Positions 1-7,345 of a stretch of DNA of 13,460 nt are shown piece after piece (positions within the stretch are counted from its first letter, which is position 1; each line of letters starts with the position of its first letter). Source of the DNA: an uncultured bacterium (lineage in GTDB: Bacteria > Actinomycetota > Coriobacteriia > Coriobacteriales > Coriobacteriaceae); NCBI GenBank assembly GCA_905216145.1, contig CAJMST010000032.1:1-13460 (forward strand), given 5' to 3'. Under the pieces are notes generated by a model, which ran no database searches, was not told where the DNA came from, and saw only the letters and a list, made by a program, of their open reading frames with translations. The translations under genes and the position numbers were made by a program.

Positions 1-146
1 TTTTATCAAACTTCCTACACTTGAAAAGTGCGAACATAAAAACAGCTTCATCCATGTTCTCCTTTAGGTAGCCCGGAATTGCTCGTCGAGAAGAGGAATG
101 TGCGAGCAAAAAAATAGGGCAGAGTCGCTTGCGCAAGTCCGCCCCT

Positions 147-163
147 AAAACCGTGAAGGTTTT
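147..163 (-). terminator. weak hairpin after the Abi_2 gene
   Basis: Arms AAAACC (147-152) and GGTTTT (158-163) flank a 5-base loop, 13 bases beyond the stop codon of the minus-strand Abi_2 gene. The stem is only 6 bp and mostly A-T, and the U-run is part of the stem itself, so it would be a weak terminator at best. Confidence 0.3.
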
Positions 164-175
164 GCTATCTGCAGG

Positions 176-1137
176 CTATTCTACCAACCCGAGCGATTCT
201 GTCAACCTGCGAAGGAACTCGAGCGCGGAGCGAGCTGCGGCGTCGGGCCCCTTGTCGGGCAGCGCCTCGGTTTCGCCGTCGGCCCTGGCGAACATCTCGG
301 CGAGCTCGGATGCGGCGCGCGAGTGCGAGGAGCCCTCGGGTACCAAGCCGGAGTGCGCCACGAGCACGGTCGCGACCTCCTGCATGGCCGTATTCCCCAT
401 CCACTTCCTCCTGGTCGCCTTGGGAATTCCCACGGCGGCGACCCTTCGGGAGACGCCGCTGGACGCCGAGCCCCGGCGGCGCCCCTCTCGGCGAAGCAGT
501 TGATCAGGCACGAGCCGTGCGCGGCGCAGTTGCGGACGGACTTCACGCGCTTGAGGTCGTAGTGGGAGGCCTCGAGGCGCCTGTCGCCCCATCGCCTGGC
601 GCAGAAGCGCACGAAATCGATGAGGGTGCCGAACGAGGTGAGCTCAAGGAAGGCCCAGGCAGGCATGTCGCCGGAGTACTTCGCGTAGAGGCTCGAGCTG
701 TAGGGGCTGCGGCCGCTCATCTTGAGCTCGCGCAGGCGGTACTCCCTGTTTGCAGTGGTAAGCGATGCCATGTAGTCGGCCACGATGGCGTAGCCGTCCT
801 CTCCACGGTCCTCCATCTCGCGAAGCAGTGTCACCTTCTGGAAATGCTCGATGTCGAGCGTCATGCCGAGCAGGGCGTGGCGCAGCTCCTGGTCGAGCGC
901 CGCGAGCAGGCGCAGCTGGCCGAAGTCGAGGTCTACGTAGCGGCCGTCGCGCGGGCCTCCCTCGTATTTCGAGAAGAGTTTGCGGTAGGATGCGAGCTTG
1001 AAGAAGTTGCACTTGTCGCGCAGGTAGTCCGCGGCCTCTTCCTCGGAACACAGTTCGAAGGCTACGCCCTTCTGCTTGAGGTGCTCTATCTGCTGCTCGA
1101 TCGTGAGGATCGGCTTCCTATCGTGGGGTTCGGCCAT
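176..1137 (-). pseudogene. Abi_2 (AbiD/AbiF-type) abortive infection protein, frameshifted
   Basis: The first 222 or so residues read continuously from the ATG at 1137, which has AGGAG at 1145-1149 (7-base spacing). They resemble the Abi_2 family (phage abortive infection proteins AbiD/AbiF): an N-terminal 'LTIEQQIEHLKQKG' helix, 'YLRDKCNFFKLASYRKLF', then 'VRNCAAHGSCLIN', whose R202-x4-H207 matches the HEPN ribonuclease signature. Near 471-474, in a run of four C on the plus strand, the frame is lost. The expected C-terminal part ('KATRRKWMGNTAMQEVATVL' and on) continues in the -1 frame to the TAG at 176-178. One missing base would explain this. The reconstructed protein of about 320 residues fits the family size. 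The shift lies after the HEPN motif, so the frameshifted product would keep the active site but carry an unrelated tail. It could be real inactivation or a sequencing error in a GC-rich homopolymer. Confidence 0.75.
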
Positions 1138-1420
1138 GCTCGGTCTCCTGTCATTGATTTGAGAATCCTATTCTACCAGCATGTTTGCCCTGAATCCTGA
1201 AGGCCCGTTCGCCAACTCATAAGCAAGCCACCTGAGACTACTCACTTTGTTCACGAATGGCGAAGACCTGCGACCTGGGGTTTTGCAAATGGCGCGCAAG
1301 CCACCCGCGTTAATTCACTTGCGATTGCAGCTGGCGGCTTGCGGGCAAAAGGGCGGTTGAGTTTCAAAACGGGCGTTTTCGGCGCCATCGAGCCTCCAAA
1401 GGCGACCCGCCGCGCACTTT

Positions 1421-1489
1421 GGGACAAAAACAAAAACTCAAAGCCCTGAGTTTGAAAAAAGTTTTTGAGGTTGTCCCAGCTTTTGTCCC
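1421..1489 (+). other. structured element with alternative hairpin arms
   Basis: GGGACAAAA at 1421-1429 can pair with TTGTCCC at 1471-1477 (7 bp) or, alternatively, with TTTTGTCCC at 1481-1489 (9 bp). Inside the first option, CAAAAACT (1431-1438) pairs with AGTTTTTG (1460-1467), and ACTCA/TGAGT forms a competing small inner hairpin. This is AT-rich compared with its surroundings. It could be a non-coding RNA, an attenuator-like leader or a dispersed repeat; the sequence alone does not decide. Confidence 0.35.
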
Positions 1490-1625
1490 CGAAGCCGACG
1501 AAACGCGACATCGCGTCATTCGGCGGCACGCGTTCTGTGTCGATGCCGAAAACTGGGTGTAACTGGAGTGACGGGACGGCAGAACCGACGCCATCGAGTG
1601 GGAATAAACGATATTCGTTGATTTC

Positions 1626-1668
1626 AAGCCTCTGACCTGCGAAAACAGGTCGGGGGCTTCTTATTTTG
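1626..1668 (+). terminator. strong intrinsic terminator, plus strand, no gene in front
   Basis: A 14-bp stem (1626-1639 with 1646-1659, two or three G-U pairs) with loop CGAAAA is followed by the T-rich CTTATTTT. The T tract lies only on the plus side, so it ends a plus-strand transcript. No plus-strand gene is recognisable upstream; the nearest candidate is the structured element at 1421-1489. Confidence 0.7.
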
Positions 1669-1752
1669 CAACCTCTGTGCAACCTTTGCGGTTTCGCGCC
1701 CCGTGAACAGGGGACGTAGCACTGTTCACGTCTGGGCCCATATCGGCACCGA

Positions 1753-1914
1753 TCATTGCCCGCGCTGCTTCTGCTTGCGCTTCAGCTTCCGCTGCTCGAA
1801 GCACGTCGCCCGGGGTTCCTCGCCAGAGGAGAACTGACCGTTCCTTGCGAAACCGCGAGACCAGCTATATCCGCTTGCTGCGGGCTTGCTTGAGCCAGTT
1901 CCTCTTGAAAGAGC
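1753..1914 (-). pseudogene. coding-like fragment, C-terminal scrap
   Basis: An open frame without start codon ends at the TGA at 1753-1755 and reads protein-like in its last part: 'GYSWSRGFARNGQF', then a basic end 'EQRKLKRKQKQRGQ'. It partly overlaps the end of the 1865-2032 frame in another register, so at most one is the native frame at the overlap. I do not recognise the family. It may be the tail of a mobile-element protein; that is inference from the basic C-terminus only. Confidence 0.25.
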
Positions 1915-2032
1915 CTATACCTCCGAAGAACTTGTTGTACGTCTCACCGTCCTCCTTGGCCTCGTACTTGACCAAGGCAAGTTCGATAGTACAGAGGCAA
2001 TCCGCCACTTGCTCGAGGCGGTAGTCGGTCAT
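1865..2032 (-). CDS. small hypothetical protein or gene remnant, 55 residues
   Basis: From the ATG at 2032 the frame encodes 'MTDYRLEQVADCLCTIEL', then an acidic-basic segment ending 'SFKRNWLKQARSKRI'. Codons are mostly G/C-ending, as in the flanking real genes, which argues that this was coding. The frame stays open upstream to 2182, but there is no good ribosome site at either start, and another coding-like frame runs on the opposite strand over 2066-2221. No family recognised. It is best taken as a fragment left by rearrangement. Confidence 0.35.
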   Translation of the reverse strand: MTDYRLEQVADCLCTIELALVKYEAKEDGETYNKFFGGIGSFKRNWLKQARSKRI

Positions 2033-2065
2033 CGAGGTCTTGCGGCGTCGGACGACCCCTTCTGA

Positions 2066-2221
2066 GAGGACCTTGCCCACCGAGTCGTCTCGCCCGCGGA
2101 ACAGAAGGAGCGCATCCTCGCGACCTTCGGCGACCCGTGCTGCGAGATGGAGGGCTGCACCATCGCGCAGGGCCCTTTCCAAAGCGAAGTGTCAAGCCGA
2201 AGTGTTGAGCGTCGGCCCTGA
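2066..2221 (+). pseudogene. coding-like fragment, plus strand
   Basis: This short frame after an in-frame TGA reads 'EDLAHRVVSPAEQKERIL', followed by 'DPCCEMEGC', and stops at 2219-2221. The G/C bias at third positions is strong over 2069-2190, stronger than in any competing frame. The same frame also reads protein-like upstream of the TGA (to about 1960), so this may be a gene interrupted by a nonsense mutation. No start codon with a ribosome site and no family recognised. Confidence 0.25.
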
Positions 2222-2319
2222 ATGTTCAATGGCCGTTGTTTTCTGCCCCTCAAGTGGTGAACTTCTCCTCGGGGCTGTTGATTCCCCCACGCGCCCCCTT
2301 CCGTTCTCTGTGTTCCCCT

Positions 2320-2340
2320 TATACTCCTTGTACAAGGAGG
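2320..2340 (+). promoter_or_regulatory. putative -10 box and RBS-containing palindrome before the regulator
   Basis: TATACT at 2320-2325 matches the -10 consensus at five of six positions; no good -35 is visible 16-18 bases upstream. It overlaps the perfect 16-base palindrome CTCCTTGTACAAGGAG (2324-2339). The right half of the palindrome contains the AAGGAGG ribosome site (2334-2340), 9 bases before the ATG at 2350. The palindrome covers the expected transcription start, so it could be an operator; if it lies within the transcript it could hide the ribosome site. Confidence 0.4.
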
Positions 2341-2349
2341 TAAGAAGTC

Positions 2350-5091
2350 ATGGACAAGACCGCACAGGACAGCTTGGCAAAGAAGCCCGTCGACATGAGG
2401 GACAGGATTCTCGAGCATCTCGAGGCCCTCACCTCTGCCGTCTCGCTCGACGACCTTGCCCGTCTGTCCACCTCCGACATCGCCGAGACGCTCATCATCT
2501 CCAGGAGTCTGGCGAGCCAGTACCTCAACGACCTTGTTCGCGCCGGCCTTGTGGTTAAGGTGGCGGGCAGGCCTGTCCGTTATTTTCATCGCCGCGCGTT
2601 CCAGAAGCGTTTTCAGGTAAAGCTCTCTGCAAGCGAGTACGCCTCGCTCGCCGACCTCATCCAGGCGACGGGAATCGCCGATCACCGTGACTTCGCGCGT
2701 GCCGTGGGCTTTGACCTGAGCCTCAGCTCCGTTGTCGAGCAGTGCAAGGCTGCGGTTCAGTACCCTCCGTTCGGCCTGCCCATCCTCTTGAGCGGCGGCG
2801 TGGGTGTCGGCAAGTCTTTCCTTTCTCGTCTTGTGTACGAGTACGGCAAGAACCAGGGCTTGCTGTCCCGCGACTCCTCCTATGTGCGCATCGACTGCGC
2901 CGGGGTCCCGGACGCCGCCTCGTTCAACGGGCTTCTTGACGAGTCGATCGCGAAATCGCGCGGGGGTGTGGTTTTTGTCAACGGCATCGAGGCACTCTCT
3001 CCCTCTGCGATGGAGCACTGCCTTGCGACGGCCCTCGGACTCGATGCCTCCCAGGATGCGCCGCGCGCTCGCCTCGTTCTTTCGACGACGCTTTCCGCCG
3101 ATGACCTGAAGGTTTCCTCGGCCTACAGCAAAATGCCCATCTGTGCCCGCGTCCCCTCACTCAAGGAGCGGACCCCCGAGGAGCGCGAGGATCTCATCTT
3201 GAGCTTCCTGCGCAGCGAGGGGTGCCGAATCGGTTCTGATGTGAAGATCAGCCGCGGCGCATACCGTTGCCTCGTGAACGCGGACTTTTCCGATAACATC
3301 GCCGGCTTGCGCGCCTGCGTGACGAACTGCTGCGCCAAAGCGTTCCTCAATCGCGAGGGCGACTACGTCGTCGTTCGCCCGTATCTTCTTCCCAGCGGGC
3401 TCCTCTCCTCCGCGCAGATCGATCAACAGCCCGATGATGGCGTTCTGATCGACGCGTCCCTGGATGCCGCCGAGAGCACAGGGCCGGTCGAGCAGGCGCT
3501 CGATGCCCTGTGCTCTCTCGATGAGCGATTCTGCGCCGGGGAGCTCTCTGTCTCCGAGCTCGTCTCGCAAGCTGTCTCTGCTGTGCGCGGCGTTGAGGAT
3601 CACTTGATCTTCGGCCGCGGCGTTACCTCCTCGAGGTCGCGCGCCTTCGAGCGCATCGTGGGCGCGGTCCTTGCCGACGCAGGCTCTTCTTATGGCATCG
3701 AGCTTTCGAGGAAGGTCGCTTTTCTACTGGCCCAGGAGATTTGCCTGCAGTTGTGGCCGGGCATCGGCCTGGCTAAGCGAAAGTCTGCCTGTGCGGAGCA
3801 AATCTCCCATCTCCTCGGTGCCGTGACCTCCGAATTACCGTTTGCCTCGAGCGTCTCCGATCAGGTCGCCGCAGACGTGGAAGGGGCGCTGGGAATCTCG
3901 CTCGATCACTTCACGAAGACGCTTCTGACGCTGTGCGTCGCATCGGAGTCTCGCGATGCGAAGGCCCTTCGGACGCTCTGCGTCATCTTGTCCCACGGCT
4001 ACTCAACGGCGACGAGCATCGCCGACGCGGCGAACCGTATGCTCGGCATGCATGTGTACGAGGCTGTCGACATGCCCTACGACCAGCAGCTGAAGGACAT
4101 CGTCGGTCCGCTCCAGCGCCTCGTCGACCGCCATTCCTACTGCACCGGGGTCGTGTTCCTCGTCGACATGGGCTCCTTGGAGGAGGCCTATAAGGCCCTC
4201 GAGAACGTTACCGACTCCACTATCGGCGTGGTGAACAACGTCTCTACCGGTCTTGCGCTCGAGATCGGGGTCGGGCTGCTCGGCGGCAAGTCCATCGCCG
4301 AGGTTCTTGGCGATGCGACCGCCGCGTGCGTGACGCACTGCAAGGTGATCGAGCGCATCAACCGTGAGGACGCCATCGTCTTCTGCTCCGAGTCCGGGGT
4401 CGACGCCGCGGAGAGGATACGCCAGCTCGTCTCGCAGAGCCTCCCGCGCACCATAGGCGCGCGCCTGCTCACGAGGCCCTTCAAGCAGCTCGTCGCGAAC
4501 GGGTCGAATGACGCCGTTTTCTCCGAGCACCGCGTCTGCGCCGTCATCGGCACGGGAGACCCCGGGGTCGCCTCCGTCCCCTTCGTCGCCCTCGAGGACA
4601 TCATGTCGACGGCGTCCGCCTCTAAGGTTGATGCCGTGTTCGGCAGGTGGCTTGACGCTTCCGAGCTCTCTTCTTTCCACGAGAAGCTGCTCTCGAACAT
4701 GACGCTGCAGAACGTCATCCGCTCCATCACCATCCTCGACCCGGAGCGGCTATTCCATGAGATCGAGAGCGCCGTGCACGAGCTTCAGCGCAGGACAGGC
4801 GAGAAGATCGGCAGTAACGCCATCATTGGGCTCTACGTTCACCTCTGCTGTCTCGTCGAGCGCCTTGTTACCAGAAACCCCATTGAGACCTACGTTGGCC
4901 AGGACCGCTTCGAGGAGGAACGCGCCGATTTCATCGAGTCCTTCAGGCAGAGCTTCTCGAGCATCTCGACGCGCTATCGCGTAGAGGTTCCCGTAAGCGA
5001 GATCGCATATGTCTTCGACTACATAAGCGTGAGCGCCGCCCCGGCGCGAGAAGAGCGCCTCGGCTCCTCGGACCTCCTGCTCGACGAGTGA
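2350..5091 (+). CDS. LevR-like PRD-domain transcriptional regulator of a mannose-family PTS
   Basis: The 913-residue protein has the layout of LevR/ManR regulators: an N-terminal winged helix (about 15-80), an AAA domain (about 115-345) with Walker A GGVGVGKS (149-156), PRD1 (about 380-530), an EIIA-man-like domain (about 540-680) with 'ILSHGYSTATS' and likely phospho-acceptor His549, an EIIB-like stretch (about 680-790), and PRD2 (about 790-895) with 'GLYVHLCCLVERL' (His831) and the closing 'EIAYVFDYI'. In this family, phosphorylation by HPr and the cognate EII components tunes activity, so it probably controls the PTS operon that starts 123 bases downstream. Odd points: the GAFTGA loop used to contact sigma-54 is absent from the segment between residues 184 and 204, and Walker B reads VVFVNGIE with the usual DE pair replaced. 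It is therefore unlikely to be a classical sigma-54 activator. The ATG start follows AAGGAGG. Confidence 0.9.
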   Translation: MDKTAQDSLAKKPVDMRDRILEHLEALTSAVSLDDLARLSTSDIAETLIISRSLASQYLNDLVRAGLVVKVAGRPVRYFHRRAFQKRFQVKLSASEYASLADLIQATGIADHRDFARAVGFDLSLSSVVEQCKAAVQYPPFGLPILLSGGVGVGKSFLSRLVYEYGKNQGLLSRDSSYVRIDCAGVPDAASFNGLLDESIAKSRGGVVFVNGIEALSPSAMEHCLATALGLDASQDAPRARLVLSTTLSADDLKVSSAYSKMPICARVPSLKERTPEEREDLILSFLRSEGCRIGSDVKISRGAYRCLVNADFSDNIAGLRACVTNCCAKAFLNREGDYVVVRPYLLPSGLLSSAQIDQQPDDGVLIDASLDAAESTGPVEQALDALCSLDERFCAGELSVSELVSQAVSAVRGVEDHLIFGRGVTSSRSRAFERIVGAVLADAGSSYGIELSRKVAFLLAQEICLQLWPGIGLAKRKSACAEQISHLLGAVTSELPFASSVSDQVAADVEGALGISLDHFTKTLLTLCVASESRDAKALRTLCVILSHGYSTATSIADAANRMLGMHVYEAVDMPYDQQLKDIVGPLQRLVDRHSYCTGVVFLVDMGSLEEAYKALENVTDSTIGVVNNVSTGLALEIGVGLLGGKSIAEVLGDATAACVTHCKVIERINREDAIVFCSESGVDAAERIRQLVSQSLPRTIGARLLTRPFKQLVANGSNDAVFSEHRVCAVIGTGDPGVASVPFVALEDIMSTASASKVDAVFGRWLDASELSSFHEKLLSNMTLQNVIRSITILDPERLFHEIESAVHELQRRTGEKIGSNAIIGLYVHLCCLVERLVTRNPIETYVGQDRFEEERADFIESFRQSFSSISTRYRVEVPVSEIAYVFDYISVSAAPAREERLGSSDLLLDE

Positions 5092-5112
5092 CCTTCCCCG
5101 CGCCGCCGCAAG

Positions 5113-5142
5113 CTGACCGCGCGTCCTCAATAATCCGATAAC
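5113..5142 (+). promoter_or_regulatory. possible sigma-70-type promoter of the PTS operon
   Basis: CTGACC (5113-5118) and GATAAC (5137-5142) with an 18-base spacer each match four of six consensus positions. No -24/-12 element (TGGCAC-N5-TTGC) was found by eye in the 123-base gap. An imperfect inverted repeat GGCGC/GCGCC lies between this and the start codon. The assignment is weak. Confidence 0.3.
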
Positions 5143-5214
5143 CCCTTGCCCGGCGCGAATCCGGATAGCGCCGAGGCAGTACCGAACGTAAAACTTCATT
5201 TGATAGGAGCAAAC

Positions 5215-5688
5215 ATGAGTGTTGTTATGGCACGAATCGACAATCGCCTGCTTCACGGCATCATCGTGACGCAGTGGGCCCCGGTGTCGGGCGCGACCCG
5301 AGTCATGGTCATCGACGACAAGGTCGCCGGCGACGAGGTCCTGAAGTCCACCATGAGGATGGCGCGCCCCGCGGGCATGGCCGTCTCGATCATCTCCGAG
5401 CAGACCGCGCTCAAGAACTTCGCGGCGGGCAAGTACGACCGCGAGAAGGTCTTTGTCATCGCCAAGGAGCCCGAGACGATCCTTCACCTGGTCGAGTCGG
5501 GCATCGAGCTCCCGTCGCTGATCGTCGGCGGCTCGCTCGTCAAGGAGGGCGGCGTCCAGCTCACCCAGCGCGCCTATGCCTCCGCCGAGAACGTCCAGAG
5601 CTACAAGGCGCTCATCGCCCGCGGCGTCAAGGTGACGGCACAGTTCGTGCCCGCCGACAAGCCCGTCTCCGTCGCCGACCTCATCTAA
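5215..5688 (+). CDS. PTS mannose/sorbose-family EIIB component
   Basis: The 157-residue protein is of normal length for EIIB of this family. It begins with the family signature around the phosphorylated histidine: 'MARIDNRLLHGIIVTQW', active His14. EIIB takes phosphate from EIIA and passes it to the sugar as EIIC/EIID move it through the membrane; it is cytosolic or membrane-associated. The ATG at 5215 is chosen because AGGAG (5205-5209) lies 5 bases upstream. A longer frame from a TTG at 5146 would add residues unlike the family, and the ATG at 5227 is too far from the ribosome site. It is the first gene of the operon; its stop codon overlaps the ribosome site of the EIIC gene (AAGGAGG, 5687-5693), implying coupled translation. 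Confidence 0.93.
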   Translation: MSVVMARIDNRLLHGIIVTQWAPVSGATRVMVIDDKVAGDEVLKSTMRMARPAGMAVSIISEQTALKNFAAGKYDREKVFVIAKEPETILHLVESGIELPSLIVGGSLVKEGGVQLTQRAYASAENVQSYKALIARGVKVTAQFVPADKPVSVADLI

Positions 5689-5697
5689 GGAGGGATC

Positions 5698-6483
5698 ATG
5701 GTCAACTTCACTATCCTGCAGGTCGTCCTTTTGACCCTGCTGGCCTTCATCAAGCACGTGGACTACTACGGCATCCCGATGATCTTCGTCAACTATGCCG
5801 TCTTCTGGGGCCTTATCACCGGCGTCGTCATGGGCGACTGGCAGACCGGCCTCGTCATCGGCGGCACCATCCAGCTCATGCAGCTCGGCGTCGCGGGCTT
5901 CGGCGGCTCGTCGATTCCCGACTACGGCACGATGGCCATCATCGCCACCGCCTACGGCGTGACCCTGGGCGCGGACACGGGCCTCGCCATCGGCCTGCCG
6001 GTCGGCATGCTCGGCATCCAGCTCGATGTCATCGTCAAGATCCTCAACGGCTTCGTCGTCGAGAAGTCCCAGAAGTTCTGCAACGAGGGTAAGTTCAAGC
6101 AGATGAACGCCATCCTGTGGGTCTGCCCCGCGCTCTTCGGCCTGTGCGCCGCCCTGCCCGTCTTTGTCTCCGTGACGCTCGGCCAGCCCGCCGTCAACTG
6201 GCTCCTCGAGGTCATGCCTCAGTGGTTCCTCTCCGGCCTCACCCTCGCCGGCAAGATGCTCCCGGCCATCGGTATCGCCATGCTGCTCCGCTACATGCCC
6301 ACCGGCAAGTACTTCCAGTACCTGCTCGTCGGCTTCTTCCTCTCGGCCTTCCTGAACGTGCCCATCATCGGCGCCGCCATCGTCGGCGTTGCCCTCGCGA
6401 TCGCGTTCTACCAGCGTGCCGAGAGGGACACCGAGCTCGCCGCCCACGCTTCCGCAGACGCCTTCATCGGAGAGGATGAGTAA
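5698..6483 (+). CDS. PTS mannose/sorbose-family EIIC component
   Basis: This 261-residue, strongly hydrophobic membrane protein has the size and pattern of ManY/AgaC-type EIIC. The re-entrant signature 'GGTIQLMQLGVAGFGG' lies at 55-70, and further hydrophobic segments run at about 3-20, 28-45, 80-115, 120-140, 155-175 and 205-240. EIIC and EIID together form the sugar channel. It starts 9 bases after the EIIB gene with AAGGAGG 4 bases before the ATG and ends 2 bases before the EIID gene. The C-terminal tail is short and acidic. The sequence does not identify the substrate; the neighbouring glycosidase and kinase suggest a fructose-containing sugar. Confidence 0.93.
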   Translation: MVNFTILQVVLLTLLAFIKHVDYYGIPMIFVNYAVFWGLITGVVMGDWQTGLVIGGTIQLMQLGVAGFGGSSIPDYGTMAIIATAYGVTLGADTGLAIGLPVGMLGIQLDVIVKILNGFVVEKSQKFCNEGKFKQMNAILWVCPALFGLCAALPVFVSVTLGQPAVNWLLEVMPQWFLSGLTLAGKMLPAIGIAMLLRYMPTGKYFQYLLVGFFLSAFLNVPIIGAAIVGVALAIAFYQRAERDTELAAHASADAFIGEDE

Positions 6484-6485
6484 CC

Positions 6486-7319
6486 ATGGAAAACGAGAAC
6501 ATCACCGCCGTCGCCGAGGGCAAGCCCTCCGGCTACAAGGTCACCAAGAAGGATTTGCGCAACGCGAACTGGCGCTGGCTCATGAGCGTGTGCACCTTCA
6601 ACTACCAGACCCAGCAGGGCGCCTCAGTCGCCTACGCCCTCTCGCCGGTCCTGAGGAAGATCTACACGAACGACGAGGACTATAAGCAAGCGCTCAACAA
6701 CCACTTCCGCTACTACAATACCCAGCCTTGGCTCGCCGCCATCATCCTTGGCGCCTGCGTGGCCATGGAGGAACGCGACGGCCTCGCGGCGGCGGACGCC
6801 GTCCAAGACCTGAAGATCGGCACCATGGGACCGCTCGCCGGCGTCGGCGACTCCCTGCTCATGACCATGATCCCGACCATCATGGGCTCCATCGCCGCCT
6901 ACATGGCCATCGAGGGCAACCCCGTGGGAGCCGGCATCTGGTTCGCGCTCATCCTGGCCATCTTCTGGGTCCGCATGCACGCCCTCGAGTTCGGCTACAA
7001 GCAGGGCGTGAAGCTCGTCACCGACTTCAGCGAGAAGCTTCCCAACCTCACTGCCGCCGCCTCCGTGCTCGGCCTCACCGTGGTCGGCTGCCTCATCGCC
7101 TCGGTCATCGGCGTCACCTGCCCGATTAGCTTCAGCTTCGGCGACGTCTCGATGGAGATTCAGCCGCTGCTCGACAAGATCCTGCCTGCCATGATCCCCG
7201 CCGCCATCACGGGAAGCGCGTATTACCTTCTTACCAAGAAGAACGCGAGCATGACGGTCCTCATCCTCGTGGTGATCGTCCTCGCGATGGTCGCCTCCGC
7301 CGCTGGCATCCTCGCTTAG
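6486..7319 (+). CDS. PTS mannose/sorbose-family EIID component
   Basis: The 277-residue protein has normal length for EIID (ManZ-like). It shows the typical amphipathic N-terminal part 'WRWLMSVCTFNYQTQQGAS', then 'HFRYYNTQPWLAAIILG', then 'MGPLAGVGDSLLMTMIPTI', and a hydrophobic C-terminal helix near 255-276. EIID is the unique subunit of the mannose family of PTS permeases and works as a complex with EIIC. The ATG follows the EIIC stop by 2 bases; GGAGAGG at 6468-6474 within the end of the EIIC gene serves as ribosome site, so translation is probably coupled. Confidence 0.93.
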   Translation: MENENITAVAEGKPSGYKVTKKDLRNANWRWLMSVCTFNYQTQQGASVAYALSPVLRKIYTNDEDYKQALNNHFRYYNTQPWLAAIILGACVAMEERDGLAAADAVQDLKIGTMGPLAGVGDSLLMTMIPTIMGSIAAYMAIEGNPVGAGIWFALILAIFWVRMHALEFGYKQGVKLVTDFSEKLPNLTAAASVLGLTVVGCLIASVIGVTCPISFSFGDVSMEIQPLLDKILPAMIPAAITGSAYYLLTKKNASMTVLILVVIVLAMVASAAGILA

Positions 7320-7345
7320 CTTCGACCCAAGAGATTGGTGAATCA

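Larger units (their letters stand above)
1138..1752. other. 615-base stretch without a convincing gene
   Basis: Open frames exist here (for example 1251-1682 minus), but none has a good ribosome site, family resemblance or codon bias. The stretch holds the presumed promoter of the Abi_2 gene, a structured element at 1421-1489, a plus-strand terminator at 1626-1668, and an 8-bp inverted repeat GTGAACAG/CTGTTCAC (1703-1710, 1722-1729) with an 11-base loop. The terminator faces away from the Abi_2 gene, so something on the plus strand may be, or may once have been, transcribed through here. Confidence 0.5.

Noticed and set aside
1251..1682. 143-residue minus-strand frame in the left gene-free stretch
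   Set aside because: Weak codon bias, no ribosome site, no recognisable family; it also runs through the plus-strand terminator and the structured element.
5146..5214. Upstream TTG start extending the EIIB gene by 23 residues
   Set aside because: The extension is unlike EIIB proteins, and a good AGGAG site serves the ATG at 5215.
5092..5214. Sigma-54 (-24/-12) promoter expected from the LevR-like regulator
   Set aside because: Searched by eye for TGGCAC-N5-TTGC and GG-N10-GC variants; no convincing match.
4750..6447. 565-residue minus-strand open frame opposite the regulator end and PTS genes
   Set aside because: It is antisense to well-identified EIIB and EIIC genes; its Asp/Glu/Gly/Arg-rich composition is the usual mirror of GC-biased coding on the other strand.
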